Positions 1-8,112 of a stretch of DNA of 33,179 nt are shown here, piece after piece. Origin of the DNA: an uncultured Pseudomonadota bacterium (lineage in GTDB: Bacteria; Pseudomonadota; Gammaproteobacteria; Ga0077536). The stretch is taken from positions 1-33,179 of the forward strand of contig CAJWTO010000011.1 in assembly GCA_913047675.1 (NCBI GenBank), given 5' to 3'. Under the pieces are notes generated by a model that saw only the letters and a program-made list of their open reading frames with translations, was not told the DNA's origin and ran no database searches. The position numbers and the translations under genes were made by a program. Numbering within the stretch: position 1 is the first letter of the stretch; each line of letters begins with the position of its first letter.

Positions 1-371
1 AAACCTTTGAGTCAATAGGAAGGGCTCTACCGGCAAGACAAAACATTGTTTTAACTAGGAATAGTGAATTTTCTGCTAAAGGGGTAGAACTGTTCTGCTC
101 CCTTGGGCAGGCATTAGATGCTGTTACTATAGACAATAATAAAGAAATTTTTATAATCGGCGGTGCCGAAATTTATACTCAAGGATTGGCTAAGGCTCAT
201 CGAATATATTTGACAGAAGTTGAGGCTAGCGTGGACGGAGATACTTATTTTCCGGACCTGTCTATCGATGATTGGGTAGAGATAGAAGATAGTGGCTTGT
301 TTGCAGCTGACGATCGACATACCTATCCCTACCGGTTCCGTACTTTAGAGAGAAGGAAGGTCTCTAAGTGA
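1..371 (+). CDS. folA: Dihydrofolate reductase, C-terminal part (5' end outside window)
   Basis: The frame is open from base 3 to a TGA at 369-371 and gives about 122 residues, so roughly the first quarter of a normal DHFR (about 160 aa) lies outside the window. Visible family features are the nucleotide-binding stretch TFESIGRALPARQNIVLTRN, the strand-and-loop motif IFIIGGAEIY, and a C-terminal strand ending in HTYPYRFRTLERR. The ORF track lists only the part after an internal ATG at 186. The enzyme reduces dihydrofolate to tetrahydrofolate with NADPH in the cytoplasm. It is convergent with apaH and the two coding ends overlap by 8 bp, the same gene pairing as in E. coli. Identification is from motifs and synteny. 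Confidence 0.93.
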   Translation, partial: TFESIGRALPARQNIVLTRNSEFSAKGVELFCSLGQALDAVTIDNNKEIFIIGGAEIYTQGLAKAHRIYLTEVEASVDGDTYFPDLSIDDWVEIEDSGLFAADDRHTYPYRFRTLERRKVSK

Positions 372-1194
372 CTTTTGCCGAGACAGAAAATAGTTTTTTG
401 TCCTCGAGACTTATTGCTGTTAGGTCACGCCCCCACACTGCGCCAGTATCGATCGGAAATATTTGATTCTCTAAACTAGTATGTTTGGTTACCGACAAAG
501 AAGCCCAATGACCAAATACAATTGGTGTTCCCCTCCAGCGAGCATTGGGCATTAAGTACCAAGGTTGTAAGCTAACCTTAACTAGGGATGGGTGCCTTTT
601 CTCCTCGAATTCCAGATATCCATTAGGTGTGAAATAGCGGCATCTAGTAAGACAGTCGGCGATGAATTTCCAACGATCTATGCCTTCGAGGCGTTCATCC
701 CAAATACTTGGTTCATTACCATACATGTGTTTCAGGAAATTTTTACCCTCAACTTCATCTGATAATATATGCGATAGCTCATTTGCGTGCATTAAGGCGT
801 CATTTATGGACCACTCGGGAGGGAGTCCTGCGTGGACCATTGCAAACTTTAGCTCATTATCGTAATGAAATAAGGGCTGAGCGCGCAGCCATTTGACAAT
901 TCGGTCTAGTTCGGGACTGTCAAGAATCTGGGCTATAGTATCATTTTTCCCTAGCTTCAATTGTCGATTTTGCGACAACGCGAGTAAGTGTAGTTCGTGA
1001 TTACCGAGCACTACAGTCGCCGCATCTTTTAGCGACATCACGTATTTTAGAACAGCTAGGGATGCTGGGCCTCGATTTACCAGATCACCCGCAAGCCAGA
1101 GTTTGTCTTTATCCGGGTTGAATTTTAATAAATCCAGTAGCCGCCTGAATTCATCATAGCAACCTTGTATGTCCCCGACTGCATACGTGGCCAT
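364..1194 (-). CDS. apaH: Bis(5'-nucleosyl)-tetraphosphatase, symmetrical (ApaH)
   Basis: ApaH hydrolyses diadenosine tetraphosphate to two ADP and removes Np4 caps from RNA. The calcineurin-like metallophosphatase motifs appear in order: GDIQGCYDEF near the N-terminus, GDLVNRG, GNHELHLLAL, MVHAGLPPEW and a C-terminal FGHWASL. The listed ORF begins at 1290, but the protein should start at the ATG at 1192-1194 (MATYAVGDIQG). This gives 276 aa, the usual length, and avoids overlap with apaG. An AGGAAG lies about 11 nt upstream of this start. The gene follows apaG by 31 bp, and its 3' end overlaps that of folA by 8 bp. Confidence 0.95.
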   Translation of the reverse strand: MATYAVGDIQGCYDEFRRLLDLLKFNPDKDKLWLAGDLVNRGPASLAVLKYVMSLKDAATVVLGNHELHLLALSQNRQLKLGKNDTIAQILDSPELDRIVKWLRAQPLFHYDNELKFAMVHAGLPPEWSINDALMHANELSHILSDEVEGKNFLKHMYGNEPSIWDERLEGIDRWKFIADCLTRCRYFTPNGYLEFEEKRHPSLVKVSLQPWYLMPNARWRGTPIVFGHWASLSVTKHTSLENQIFPIDTGAVWGRDLTAISLEDKKLFSVSAKVT

Positions 1195-1225
1195 CTCTTT
1201 GCTACTTCCTAACCATAGGATTAAT

Positions 1226-1603
1226 TTAGTGCAGTGAATTAGGTTTAGAAAGAGTGAACAGCGGAATGGGGGCCTTGAATATAGTTCCATCTTCCGCCTT
1301 CATTCCGTATGAACCTTCCATACTTCCAATAGGAGTTTCGAGCATAGAGCCGCTGGTATACCGAAATGACTCACCTGGTTTCAAGTCAGGCGTCTCACCG
1401 ATTACGCCTTCGCCTTTGACTTCTTCTATCTTCCCGTTAGAGTCGGTAATTATCCAGTGACGATCGATTAGTCGCGCGCTTAAATTTCCGCGATTACTGA
1501 TGGTGATTGTGTACGCGAATACGAACTTATTTGCTGATGGATCAGATTGAGATGAGACATATGATACTTCGCTAGAAACTGCGATCTTATACTTATCAGA
1601 CAA
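1226..1603 (-). CDS. apaG: Co2+/Mg2+ efflux-type protein ApaG
   Basis: 125 aa of the ApaG (DUF525) family, an immunoglobulin-like beta-sandwich protein. The conserved core is visible: FAYTITISNRG, the strand ARLIDRHWIITDSNG, a GEGVIGETPDLKPGESF segment and the C-terminal FKAPIPLFTL. The start is a TTG (1601-1603), with GGAG 10 nt upstream deciding it; no ATG is available. The biochemical role of ApaG remains poorly defined, and its name comes from linkage to apaH. It sits 25 bp downstream of the ubiK-like gene and 31 bp upstream of apaH, so the three probably share a transcript. Confidence 0.93.
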   Translation of the reverse strand: MSDKYKIAVSSEVSYVSSQSDPSANKFVFAYTITISNRGNLSARLIDRHWIITDSNGKIEEVKGEGVIGETPDLKPGESFRYTSGSMLETPIGSMEGSYGMKAEDGTIFKAPIPLFTLSKPNSLH

Positions 1604-1628
1604 TATTAATTACTCCGCTCGAATTTTT

Positions 1629-1880
1629 TTATTCCTTGAAATTTTTGAGACGTGCTTCAAGTTCCACTAACTTACGTTCAGCTTGCTGCAATAGGTTACG
1701 TTGTGCTTCAAACTCTTGACGGGTCACAAGATCCGCTTTTTTTAAAATAGCAGATAAAAAGGGTTTAGTACTATTCTTAAATTCCTGTTTAAGGATTTTT
1801 GGATCATCTGGCAAGATAGATGAAATCTTTTGGGCAACTTTTTCTATTTTCCTAAAGTCCAACAATGTTTGGTACCTCAT
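1629..1880 (-). CDS. ubiK: BMFP-domain protein, UbiK/YqiC-like ubiquinone biosynthesis accessory factor
   Basis: A small 83-aa protein with an amphipathic N-terminal half and a charged heptad-like C-terminus (FEAQRNLLQQAERKLVELEARLKN) that should form a coiled coil. This is the layout of the BMFP/YqiC family, whose E. coli member UbiK assists the Ubi complex in aerobic ubiquinone synthesis. The motif KADLVTRQEFEAQ is typical of the family. It is divergent from amtB-glnK, an arrangement I recall from pseudomonads, which supports the call. The ATG at 1878-1880 has no clear ribosome-binding site. The NtrC-like half site at 1893 lies in its leader, so nitrogen signals could also influence it (inference). 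Confidence 0.82.
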   Translation of the reverse strand: MRYQTLLDFRKIEKVAQKISSILPDDPKILKQEFKNSTKPFLSAILKKADLVTRQEFEAQRNLLQQAERKLVELEARLKNFKE

Positions 1881-1892
1881 TTTATTTATTGT

Positions 1893-1909
1893 TGCACCAG
1901 CCTAATACC
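1893..1909 (+). promoter_or_regulatory. Possible weak NtrC half site
   Basis: TGCACC occurs here as the left arm of an NtrC-type operator (TGCACC-N5-GGTGCA), but the right arm (AATACC) is poor. Its centre is 32 bp upstream of the stronger site at 1925-1941, the same spacing as the paired NtrC sites upstream of E. coli glnA. The spacing is the main reason to list it. Confidence 0.35.
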
Positions 1910-1924
1910 GATTTGCAAACTAGT

Positions 1925-1941
1925 TGCATCAATATGGTGCT
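1925..1941 (+). promoter_or_regulatory. NtrC-type binding site upstream of amtB
   Basis: TGCATC-AATAT-GGTGCT closely matches the dyad TGCACC-N5-GGTGCA of NtrC (NRI). It lies about 100 bp upstream of the sigma-54 promoter element at 2028-2043, roughly -120 from the predicted start, the normal position for an enhancer. Motif match and position are seen directly; NtrC binding is inferred. Confidence 0.65.
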
Positions 1942-2027
1942 ATCACACCTAATGATTTCTGCATTTCATCTTAGCCTGGGCCGATTCAGTCTGTTTACAT
2001 GCGATTTTTAAAGAAGATGTTATTTGT

Positions 2028-2043
2028 TGGCACGCATGATGCA
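2028..2043 (+). promoter_or_regulatory. Sigma-54 (-24/-12) promoter for amtB-glnK-amtB
   Basis: TGGCACGCATGATGCA matches the RpoN consensus TGGCACG-N4-TTGCA at every fixed position except one T, with the correct GG-to-GC spacing. Transcription would start near 2054, leaving an untranslated leader of about 85 nt before the GTG of the first amtB. Together with the upstream NtrC-type site this predicts induction under nitrogen limitation. Confidence 0.75.
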
Positions 2044-2123
2044 TTAGTACTAATTATATCGTCAATAGGAGAGTTTAGTTAGATTTTTTTAGTCGATTAG
2101 GAGTGATTTAAAGTTATGTTATT

Positions 2124-2130
2124 AAGGAGG
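2124..2130 (+). promoter_or_regulatory. Strong ribosome-binding site for amtB (first copy)
   Basis: AAGGAGG lies 8 nt before a GTG at 2139. It is one of the strongest Shine-Dalgarno matches in the window and fixes the non-ATG start of this gene. Confidence 0.8.
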
Positions 2131-2138
2131 AAATTTTA

Positions 2139-3389
2139 GTGGACGCGTCGCTAATAGAAGTAAAATACGCAATAGACACCTTTTATTTTTTAGTAATGGG
2201 TGCTTTTGTTATGTTAATGGCTTGCGGATTTGCCATGCTTGAAGCTGGTTTAGTCCGAACCAAAAATACAGCCGAGATACTGACCAAAAATATAGTTTTG
2301 TATTCCCTCGCATGTACGATGTACTTGCTGTGTGGTTATGCTTTTATGTATCCCGCTGAAGCCGTAAATCAACTGTGGCCGGGTTTGCCTAGTATTTTAG
2401 GTGGTTCCGATAACGTAGTTGCCGATGTAGTTGCGAGTGAGGGTTCAGTGTACTATTCGGGCTTGTCTGATTTCTTTTTTCAGGCAGTTTTTGTCGCTGC
2501 AGCCATGTCAATTGTATCCGGTGCGGTAGCGGAGCGGATGAAATTGTTCGCATTTTTAGCTTTTGCGGTTGTGATGACCGGATTCATCTATCCGATAGAA
2601 GGCTATTGGAAATGGGGCGGTGGCTACTTGAATGAAGCAGGATTTTTAGATTTTGCAGGATCCGGAGTGGTACACATGTGCGGCGCAGTAGCGGCATTGG
2701 CTGGTGTCCTATTGTTAGGCCCAAGAAAAGGCAAGTATAACGATGATGGGTCGGTCAATCCGATGCCAGGGGCTAACTTACCTTTGGCCACTCTAGGTAC
2801 TTTCTTGCTTTGGTTCGGATGGTTCGGTTTCAATGGTGGCTCTGAGCTAGTCATATCGAATGTAGCTGAGGCAAATGCTGTAGCGTTAATATTCGTTAAT
2901 ACAAATGCGGCAGCTGCTGGTGGCTGTATTGCGGCACTTCTGTTGGCAAAAATTCTTTTTGGCAAAGCCGATCTAACTATGGCGCTTAATGGTGCTTTAG
3001 CTGGACTAGTGTCAATTACAGCTGAGCCGTTGACTCCAACTCCATTATTGGCAACTGTGATTGGAGCTATAGGAGGGCTTATTGTTGTTATCTCTATAGT
3101 GCGCCTGGATAAGGCTGGGATAGACGATCCAGTGGGCGCTATATCTGTACATGGTACGGCGGGTATTTGGGGTCTCTTAGCTGTTTGCCTGAGCAATGGC
3201 GATGCGACTTTAGGTGCGCAGTTACTCGGGATAGTTATGATATTCGGATGGGTTTTTGTCACTTCGTTTATAGTCTGGTACGTGATACGAGCTATTGCTG
3301 GGATCCGTGTCTCTGCGGAGGAAGAACTCGAAGGTGTCGATAAAGCCGAGTGTGGACTGGAGGCATACCCTGAATTTACACGCCGGTAG
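2139..3389 (+). CDS. amtB: Ammonium transporter, AmtB family (first copy)
   Basis: 416 aa, about 11 membrane segments, inner-membrane ammonium channel. Family marks are GFAMLEAGLVRTKN near residue 30, GAVAERMK near 129, the first pore histidine in DFAGSGVVHM (about residue 179), GWFGFNGGS, and the second pore histidine in SVHGTAGIWG. The C-terminal tail (IRVSAEEELEGVDKAECGLEAYPEF) corresponds to the GlnK-interacting tail but has ECGLEAY where many relatives have EHGE-AY. No cleavable signal peptide is seen, unlike the second copy. The start is GTG at 2139 with AAGGAGG upstream. It is transcribed from the sigma-54 promoter and followed by glnK after 168 bp. It differs clearly from the second AmtB, so this is not a recent duplication. 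Confidence 0.95.
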   Translation: MDASLIEVKYAIDTFYFLVMGAFVMLMACGFAMLEAGLVRTKNTAEILTKNIVLYSLACTMYLLCGYAFMYPAEAVNQLWPGLPSILGGSDNVVADVVASEGSVYYSGLSDFFFQAVFVAAAMSIVSGAVAERMKLFAFLAFAVVMTGFIYPIEGYWKWGGGYLNEAGFLDFAGSGVVHMCGAVAALAGVLLLGPRKGKYNDDGSVNPMPGANLPLATLGTFLLWFGWFGFNGGSELVISNVAEANAVALIFVNTNAAAAGGCIAALLLAKILFGKADLTMALNGALAGLVSITAEPLTPTPLLATVIGAIGGLIVVISIVRLDKAGIDDPVGAISVHGTAGIWGLLAVCLSNGDATLGAQLLGIVMIFGWVFVTSFIVWYVIRAIAGIRVSAEEELEGVDKAECGLEAYPEFTRR

Positions 3390-3480
3390 TCTTGAACTAC
3401 GCTAGCGACTTCAAATTACAGTGATTCTCATTACACAGTGAATCCGAGGACGTTAGGGTATAATTTTTTTAAAGTGTATA

Positions 3481-3512
3481 GTGAGGTGGCCACAAGGTTA
3501 AGGCCATCTCAC
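3481..3512 (+). other. 11-bp stem-loop between amtB and glnK
   Basis: GTGAGGTGGCC and GGCCATCTCAC form an 11-bp stem (one G-U pair) around a 10-nt loop. No T-run follows, so it does not look like a normal intrinsic terminator. It could act as a partial terminator, an mRNA processing or stability element, or a protein site that sets the glnK:amtB ratio. Confidence 0.55.
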
Positions 3513-3542
3513 GATAGCTTAGATAATTTTAATGATTATTAG

Positions 3543-3903
<361 letters not shown>

Positions 3904-3918
3904 TAACCGCTTGATGAT

Positions 3919-3964
3919 TGCGCGTAAAGCTAGGGAGATGCGCGCATAGATTTGCATTTTTTTT
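3919..3964 (+). terminator. Possible weak terminator between glnK and the second amtB
   Basis: TGCGCG and CGCGCA pair across a 16-nt loop (3919-3946), and a run of eight T follows at 3957-3964. The 10-nt gap between stem and T-run is too long for a classical intrinsic terminator, so leaky attenuation is the most that can be suggested. Confidence 0.3.
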
Positions 3965-3992
3965 GAATTAGGGATAAATAAAGGGGGAGAAC

Positions 3993-5270
3993 ATGTTCTT
4001 TCAACGTTTAATTGTAATTTTTTTATTGCTACCTAGTGTCGCCTTTGCAGATGGACTAGATAGTGGCGACGGGGCGTGGCTTCTTACGTCTACTGCGTTA
4101 GTATTATTCATGACGATACCAGGTCTTGCCCTATTCTATGGTGGTTTGGTGCGCAGTAAAAACGCTTTATCGGTGCTTATGCAGTGTTTTACTTTGACCT
4201 GTGTAACCTCGTTGCTGTGGGTGTTCGCAGGTTATGGACTAGCTTTTGGAAATGGTGGTGCTTGGAACGACTACATTGGCGGTGGTAATGTAATGTTATC
4301 GGAAGTGACCCGAGAGGCTATGAGCGGGACCATTCCTGAAACTGTATTCGTCATGTTTCAGATGACATTTGCTATCATTACCCCTGCGCTCATAGTAGGT
4401 GGTTTTGCCGAGAGGATGAAATTTTCGGCTATTTTAGTGTTCAGTTGCTTGTGGATGTTTTTGGTTTACGTGCCTGTATGTCATTGGGTCTGGGGCGGTG
4501 GATGGCTGAGTCAACTTGGTCTCTTGGATTTCGCTGGAGGGACCGTGGTGCATATTAATGCCGGCGTAGCCGCTATCGTCGCCGCGGTGATTTTAGGAAA
4601 GCGCAAAGGGTTTCCGGAGTCGCCCATGCCTCCCCATAACTTAACTATGACGGTTACAGGGGCTTCGATGCTTTGGGTCGGTTGGTTCGGCTTTAATGCA
4701 GGAAGTGCTGTAGCTGCTAATAATGATGCTGGGATGGCTATGCTTGCGACACATATTTCAGCGGCAGCGGGGTCGCTAGCTTGGATGGCTATAGAATGGA
4801 TGAAACACGGGAAGCCCAGCGTTTTAGGTATTGTGACTGGTATGGTTGCTGGACTTGGGACAATCACTCCCGCTTCAGGTTTCGTCGGTCCGCTCGGAGC
4901 ACTGTGTATTGGTATTTCTGCTGGTATCGTTTGTTATTATAGTACGCAGTATATCAAGCGATCTCTTCGAATAGATGACTCTCTTGATGTATTTCCCGTG
5001 CATGGAGTAGGCGGGATATTGGGCACAATCCTTGCTGCGGTGTTCGTCTCTGAAAAGCTAGGGGGCAGTGGTTATGCTGAGGGAGTAGATATGCTGACTC
5101 AGCTCTCGATACAGCTTGTAGGTGTAGCAGCCACTATAGTTTGGTGTGGCGTAATGACTCTCATAGTGCTGAAAATTACGCGATCACTAACTGGTTTGCG
5201 TGTCAGCGAAGATACGGAGACTGCCGGTCTTGATTTATCTGAGCATGATGAGCGTGGCTACAATATGTAG
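3993..5270 (+). CDS. amtB: Ammonium transporter, AmtB family (second copy)
   Basis: 425 aa, the classical proteobacterial AmtB form. An N-terminal signal peptide (MFFQRLIVIFLLLPSVAFA) is followed by GLDSGDGAWLLTSTALVLFM, FYGGLVRSKN, the GGFAERMKFSA segment, the pore histidine in LDFAGGTVVHINAG, GWFGFNAGSA, and the second pore histidine in FPVHGVGGILGT. The tail GLRVSEDTETAGLDLSEHDERGYN is the canonical GlnK-binding tail. AGGGGGAG precedes the ATG. It lies 96 bp after glnK in the same orientation and likely belongs to the same nitrogen-regulated operon. It is more typical of AmtB than the first copy and is therefore the likelier direct GlnK partner (inference). Confidence 0.95.
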   Translation: MFFQRLIVIFLLLPSVAFADGLDSGDGAWLLTSTALVLFMTIPGLALFYGGLVRSKNALSVLMQCFTLTCVTSLLWVFAGYGLAFGNGGAWNDYIGGGNVMLSEVTREAMSGTIPETVFVMFQMTFAIITPALIVGGFAERMKFSAILVFSCLWMFLVYVPVCHWVWGGGWLSQLGLLDFAGGTVVHINAGVAAIVAAVILGKRKGFPESPMPPHNLTMTVTGASMLWVGWFGFNAGSAVAANNDAGMAMLATHISAAAGSLAWMAIEWMKHGKPSVLGIVTGMVAGLGTITPASGFVGPLGALCIGISAGIVCYYSTQYIKRSLRIDDSLDVFPVHGVGGILGTILAAVFVSEKLGGSGYAEGVDMLTQLSIQLVGVAATIVWCGVMTLIVLKITRSLTGLRVSEDTETAGLDLSEHDERGYNM

Positions 5271-5282
5271 AGAAGTTACTAT

Positions 5283-5325
5283 GGATAGTTCCAAGCGACA
5301 CGGCCTATATTGCTCGGGACTATCC
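5283..5325 (+). other. Inverted repeat downstream of the second amtB
   Basis: GGATAGTTCC and GGGACTATCC pair over 10 bp (one G-U) around a 23-nt loop just after the amtB stop. No T-run follows. It may be a transcription end or RNA stability element for the amt operon. Confidence 0.4.
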
Positions 5326-5399
5326 TTAATTACTCCGGAATACTGACTTTCGGCACATAGAATTGTCAGGAAGTCGAAAATAAAGTTAATATTTGCCGC

Positions 5400-6248
5400 A
5401 TGGTCACAGAACCTTCAGTCAAAGTCGGCTTACCCAACGCGTATTGCGTGGTGGGAGATCCTATTGCCCATAGCTTGTCTCCGAAAATTCATGCTTGGTT
5501 TGCCGAAAGTGAAGGACAAGCGTTTTTATATCATAAAATAAGGGTTGCTAAGGGAAGTCTGAAGTCCGCGATAGAAGAGTTCATGCGGGTCGGAGGCAAG
5601 GGTATGAATGTTACCGTACCGCTTAAAGAAGAAGCGTATTCAATATCTGATGTTCGCAGTGAAAGAGCGATCGCAGCGGGGGCTGCGAACTTTTTGTCTT
5701 TCGGAGATAACGGTAAAATTACCGCTGATAATACAGATGGTTATGGTTTGATTACAGACATATCCCGGAACTTGCATTTGGCTTTAAGCGGTAAAGTAAT
5801 CTGCTTGCTTGGGGCGGGAGGAGCAGCGCGTGGAGTTCTGGCAGGCATAGCGGCGCAATCTCCATCACTCCTGCAGCTCTCAAATCGTACTCTCTCTAAA
5901 GCCGAGGATTTATCCAATTTATTGCCTAAATCATGTCCACGGGAGATTGTACCATGGGGACAGATGTCTACTACTCAACCCGATATAATTATCAATGCAA
6001 CATCGTTAAGTTTGACCGGCGACCTTCCCAAAATGAATAATTCGGTTTTTGCTTTAACGGAACTGGTCTACGATATGGTCTACAGTTCAAATCCTACTTC
6101 GTTTATGAAGCTCGCCTCACGACAAGGTGCAAAAAATGTTTCCGATGGGCTGGGGATGCTTGTTGAACAAGCTGCGGAATCGTACCGCCTATGGAACGGA
6201 ACATTGCCTCGTACAGACAATATTACAGATCGTTTACGCTCTACTTAG
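5400..6248 (+). CDS. aroE: Shikimate dehydrogenase (NADP+)
   Basis: 282 aa. AroE reduces 3-dehydroshikimate to shikimate. Visible motifs are the substrate loop GDPIAHSLSPKIH, the catalytic lysine in NVTVPLKEEA, NTDGYGLITD, the Rossmann NADP motif LLGAGGAARG, INATSLSLTGD and DGLGMLVEQAAESY near the C-terminus. The ATG at 5400 has no clear ribosome-binding site. It lies 130 bp after the amt operon and converges on dctM with 11 bp between stops, so it is unlikely to share a functional role with either neighbour. Chorismate synthase of the same pathway is also in the window, but far away. Confidence 0.95.
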   Translation: MVTEPSVKVGLPNAYCVVGDPIAHSLSPKIHAWFAESEGQAFLYHKIRVAKGSLKSAIEEFMRVGGKGMNVTVPLKEEAYSISDVRSERAIAAGAANFLSFGDNGKITADNTDGYGLITDISRNLHLALSGKVICLLGAGGAARGVLAGIAAQSPSLLQLSNRTLSKAEDLSNLLPKSCPREIVPWGQMSTTQPDIIINATSLSLTGDLPKMNNSVFALTELVYDMVYSSNPTSFMKLASRQGAKNVSDGLGMLVEQAAESYRLWNGTLPRTDNITDRLRST

Positions 6249-6259
6249 GACTTCTCACT

Positions 6260-7573
6260 TTATAGTAAGCCATTATAGCGGTCCATGAGGTCTGGGAGCC
6301 AAGTTACCGTCTTTGGAAATGTGATGATAAGAATGAGCGCGACTAGCTGTATCAAGATAAATGGAGTCACACCATTATATATGTGACTTGCCCTTATTTG
6401 CTTAGGCGCTACTGCTTTGAGGTAAAATAGGGAGAATCCGAATGGGGGTGTTAGAAATGAAGTTTGCAGATTCATTGCTATTAAAATAGCGAACCACAAT
6501 GGGTCTAATCCCAGTTGTCGCGCTACTGGCTCAAATATTGGCACGACTATGAAACATATTTCTATAAAATCCAGAAAGAACCCTAGGATGAAGATAATCA
6601 TCATACTGATTAAAATAAAGCCTGTCGCACCGACACCTATAGACGAAAAAAATGTTGCTACTAGTTTATCGCCCCCTAGAGCCTTGAAGACAAGTCCGAA
6701 AGCAGTGGCCCCTATGAGGATCATAAAAACCATACTGGTTAGTTTTGTAGCCTCTATAGCGCCTTCGCTCAGTGATGTTAATGATAATCGATTGCGCATA
6801 ATCGCAAGGACAAGAGCCCCCGACGCGCCGACTGCAGCAGCTTCAGTGGGAGACGCAATACCAATAAAGATTGATCCAAGTACGGCGAATATTAGGGCTA
6901 TTGGGGGTAATATCGCTTTACTCAATGCCGCAAGGTCTGGAGGTTCTATTGTTTGGAACGATGGCGCCAATCGGGGATTTTTATAACTAAGGTACTGTAT
7001 ATATAATATATAGGCCCCAATCAGAAAAAGTCCGGGTATCAAGGTGGCCATGAACATTCGTCCTACGGGAACACCCATAATGTCTGCCAGTAATATCGCT
7101 ACAATACTCGGCGGGATCACTTGTCCTAATGTCCCCGAGGCCGCTACTGTTCCGCAAGCAAGTGACTCATCGTATTTATGTTTCAGCATAGTTGGCAAAG
7201 CTATTACTCCAAGCGTGACAACGGTCGCACCCACTACCCCCGTACTTGCTGCTAACATTGCTCCGACAAGTATAACAGCGGTCGCTAGTCCTCCAGGACT
7301 CCGACCTAAAATTTTTGCCAGAGACTCCAGCAATTCCTCAGCTACTTTAGATTTATCTAAAATAATCCCCATAAATATAAACAATGGAACAGCGAGTAGG
7401 GTGAAATTTGTCATTATTCCAAAAATTCTATAAGGCAGGAGGGCAAATATTTCGATACCTACGGTGAGGGTTCCAAATAGAATAGCAATTGCACCTAATG
7501 TGAAAGCAACCGGATATCCCAGCAAAAGTGCTGGTAGCAAAACTACAAACATTAGGACAGCCCAAATTTCCAT
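6260..7573 (-). CDS. dctM: TRAP transporter large permease subunit (DctM)
   Basis: 437 aa, strongly hydrophobic, about 12 membrane segments. DctM-family signatures include GYPVAFTLGAIAI, VPLFIFMGIILD, AASTGVVGATVVTLG, ASGTLGQVIPPSIV, ASPTEAAAVGA and LDFIEICFIVVPIF. It is the ion-coupled membrane channel of a tripartite carboxylate-type transporter. It follows dctQ by 11 bp. The substrate cannot be deduced because no DctP binding-protein gene lies within the window. The sequence type resembles the large permeases often annotated mannitol/chloroaromatic, a label that is not functional evidence. Confidence 0.93.
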   Translation of the reverse strand: MEIWAVLMFVVLLPALLLGYPVAFTLGAIAILFGTLTVGIEIFALLPYRIFGIMTNFTLLAVPLFIFMGIILDKSKVAEELLESLAKILGRSPGGLATAVILVGAMLAASTGVVGATVVTLGVIALPTMLKHKYDESLACGTVAASGTLGQVIPPSIVAILLADIMGVPVGRMFMATLIPGLFLIGAYILYIQYLSYKNPRLAPSFQTIEPPDLAALSKAILPPIALIFAVLGSIFIGIASPTEAAAVGASGALVLAIMRNRLSLTSLSEGAIEATKLTSMVFMILIGATAFGLVFKALGGDKLVATFFSSIGVGATGFILISMMIIFILGFFLDFIEICFIVVPIFEPVARQLGLDPLWFAILIAMNLQTSFLTPPFGFSLFYLKAVAPKQIRASHIYNGVTPFILIQLVALILIITFPKTVTWLPDLMDRYNGLL

Positions 7574-7584
7574 AAGTCTAAGCT

Positions 7585-8112
7585 CTAACCTGTATCTTTA
7601 AGTCTTCCGATTAAGTCGTTAAGACTCTGCAACAGAATTAATATAAATGCGCACGGGATAATTGATTTTACGATCCAACGATTAGATAGACCGCCCGGAT
7701 CAGGCGAAGTTTCTGAATGGATAAAAGATTCTAGGGCAAACGGAACAGAATATATGATGATAACTACGCAAAAAGGTATCGAAAAGCATAAAGTTCCAAA
7801 GATGTTAATTCGATTACGGTGCCTATTGTTAAATCGGCGGCTTTGATAAATTAGATCCAGCCGGACATGCTCATCACATTTCATTGTATAGGCCGCCGCT
7901 AGGAGAAAAACTGCACTAAAAAGATGCCACTCGAGCTCCTGTAACCCAATTGCGCCATTTTTAAATACATATCTCATCATCACGTCAAAAATCGTCACGA
8001 TTACTAGCGATACCATGCATGTCGCACTTAGATAGCCGAACCAATTCACTAGTGTTTTGATAAGTTTAATTTCAACGAGTGAGGTTATAAAGCTTTTAAA
8101 ATAACCTACCAT
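7585..8112 (-). CDS. dctQ: TRAP transporter small permease subunit (DctQ)
   Basis: 175 aa with four hydrophobic segments (near residues 25-45, 60-80, 105-125 and 145-165), the DctQ layout. Typical stretches are the early VTIFDVMMRYVF, LQELEWHLFSAVFLLAAAYT, DEHVRLDL and SPDPGGLSNRWIVKSIIP. It pairs with DctM in the membrane. The gene is first in the dctQM unit, and the 384-bp region upstream contains no dctP, so the solute-binding subunit must be encoded elsewhere or be shared. The ATG at 8110-8112 has only a weak purine-rich upstream sequence. Confidence 0.9.
   Translation of the reverse strand: MVGYFKSFITSLVEIKLIKTLVNWFGYLSATCMVSLVIVTIFDVMMRYVFKNGAIGLQELEWHLFSAVFLLAAAYTMKCDEHVRLDLIYQSRRFNNRHRNRINIFGTLCFSIPFCVVIIIYSVPFALESFIHSETSPDPGGLSNRWIVKSIIPCAFILILLQSLNDLIGRLKDTG

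Noticed and set aside
2624-3262. 212-aa ORF antisense to the first amtB
   Set aside because: It is a shadow frame of a strongly conserved transporter gene; its proline/alanine-rich translation has no recognisable domain or ribosome-binding site.
5349-5372. Sigma-54-like CGGCACATAGAATTGTCA upstream of aroE
   Set aside because: The GG-to-GC spacing is wrong and the -12 element lacks GC, so it does not meet the consensus.
6549-7433. Two ORFs (145 and 129 aa) antisense to dctM
   Set aside because: Both lie within the well-supported DctM gene and show only low-complexity translations.
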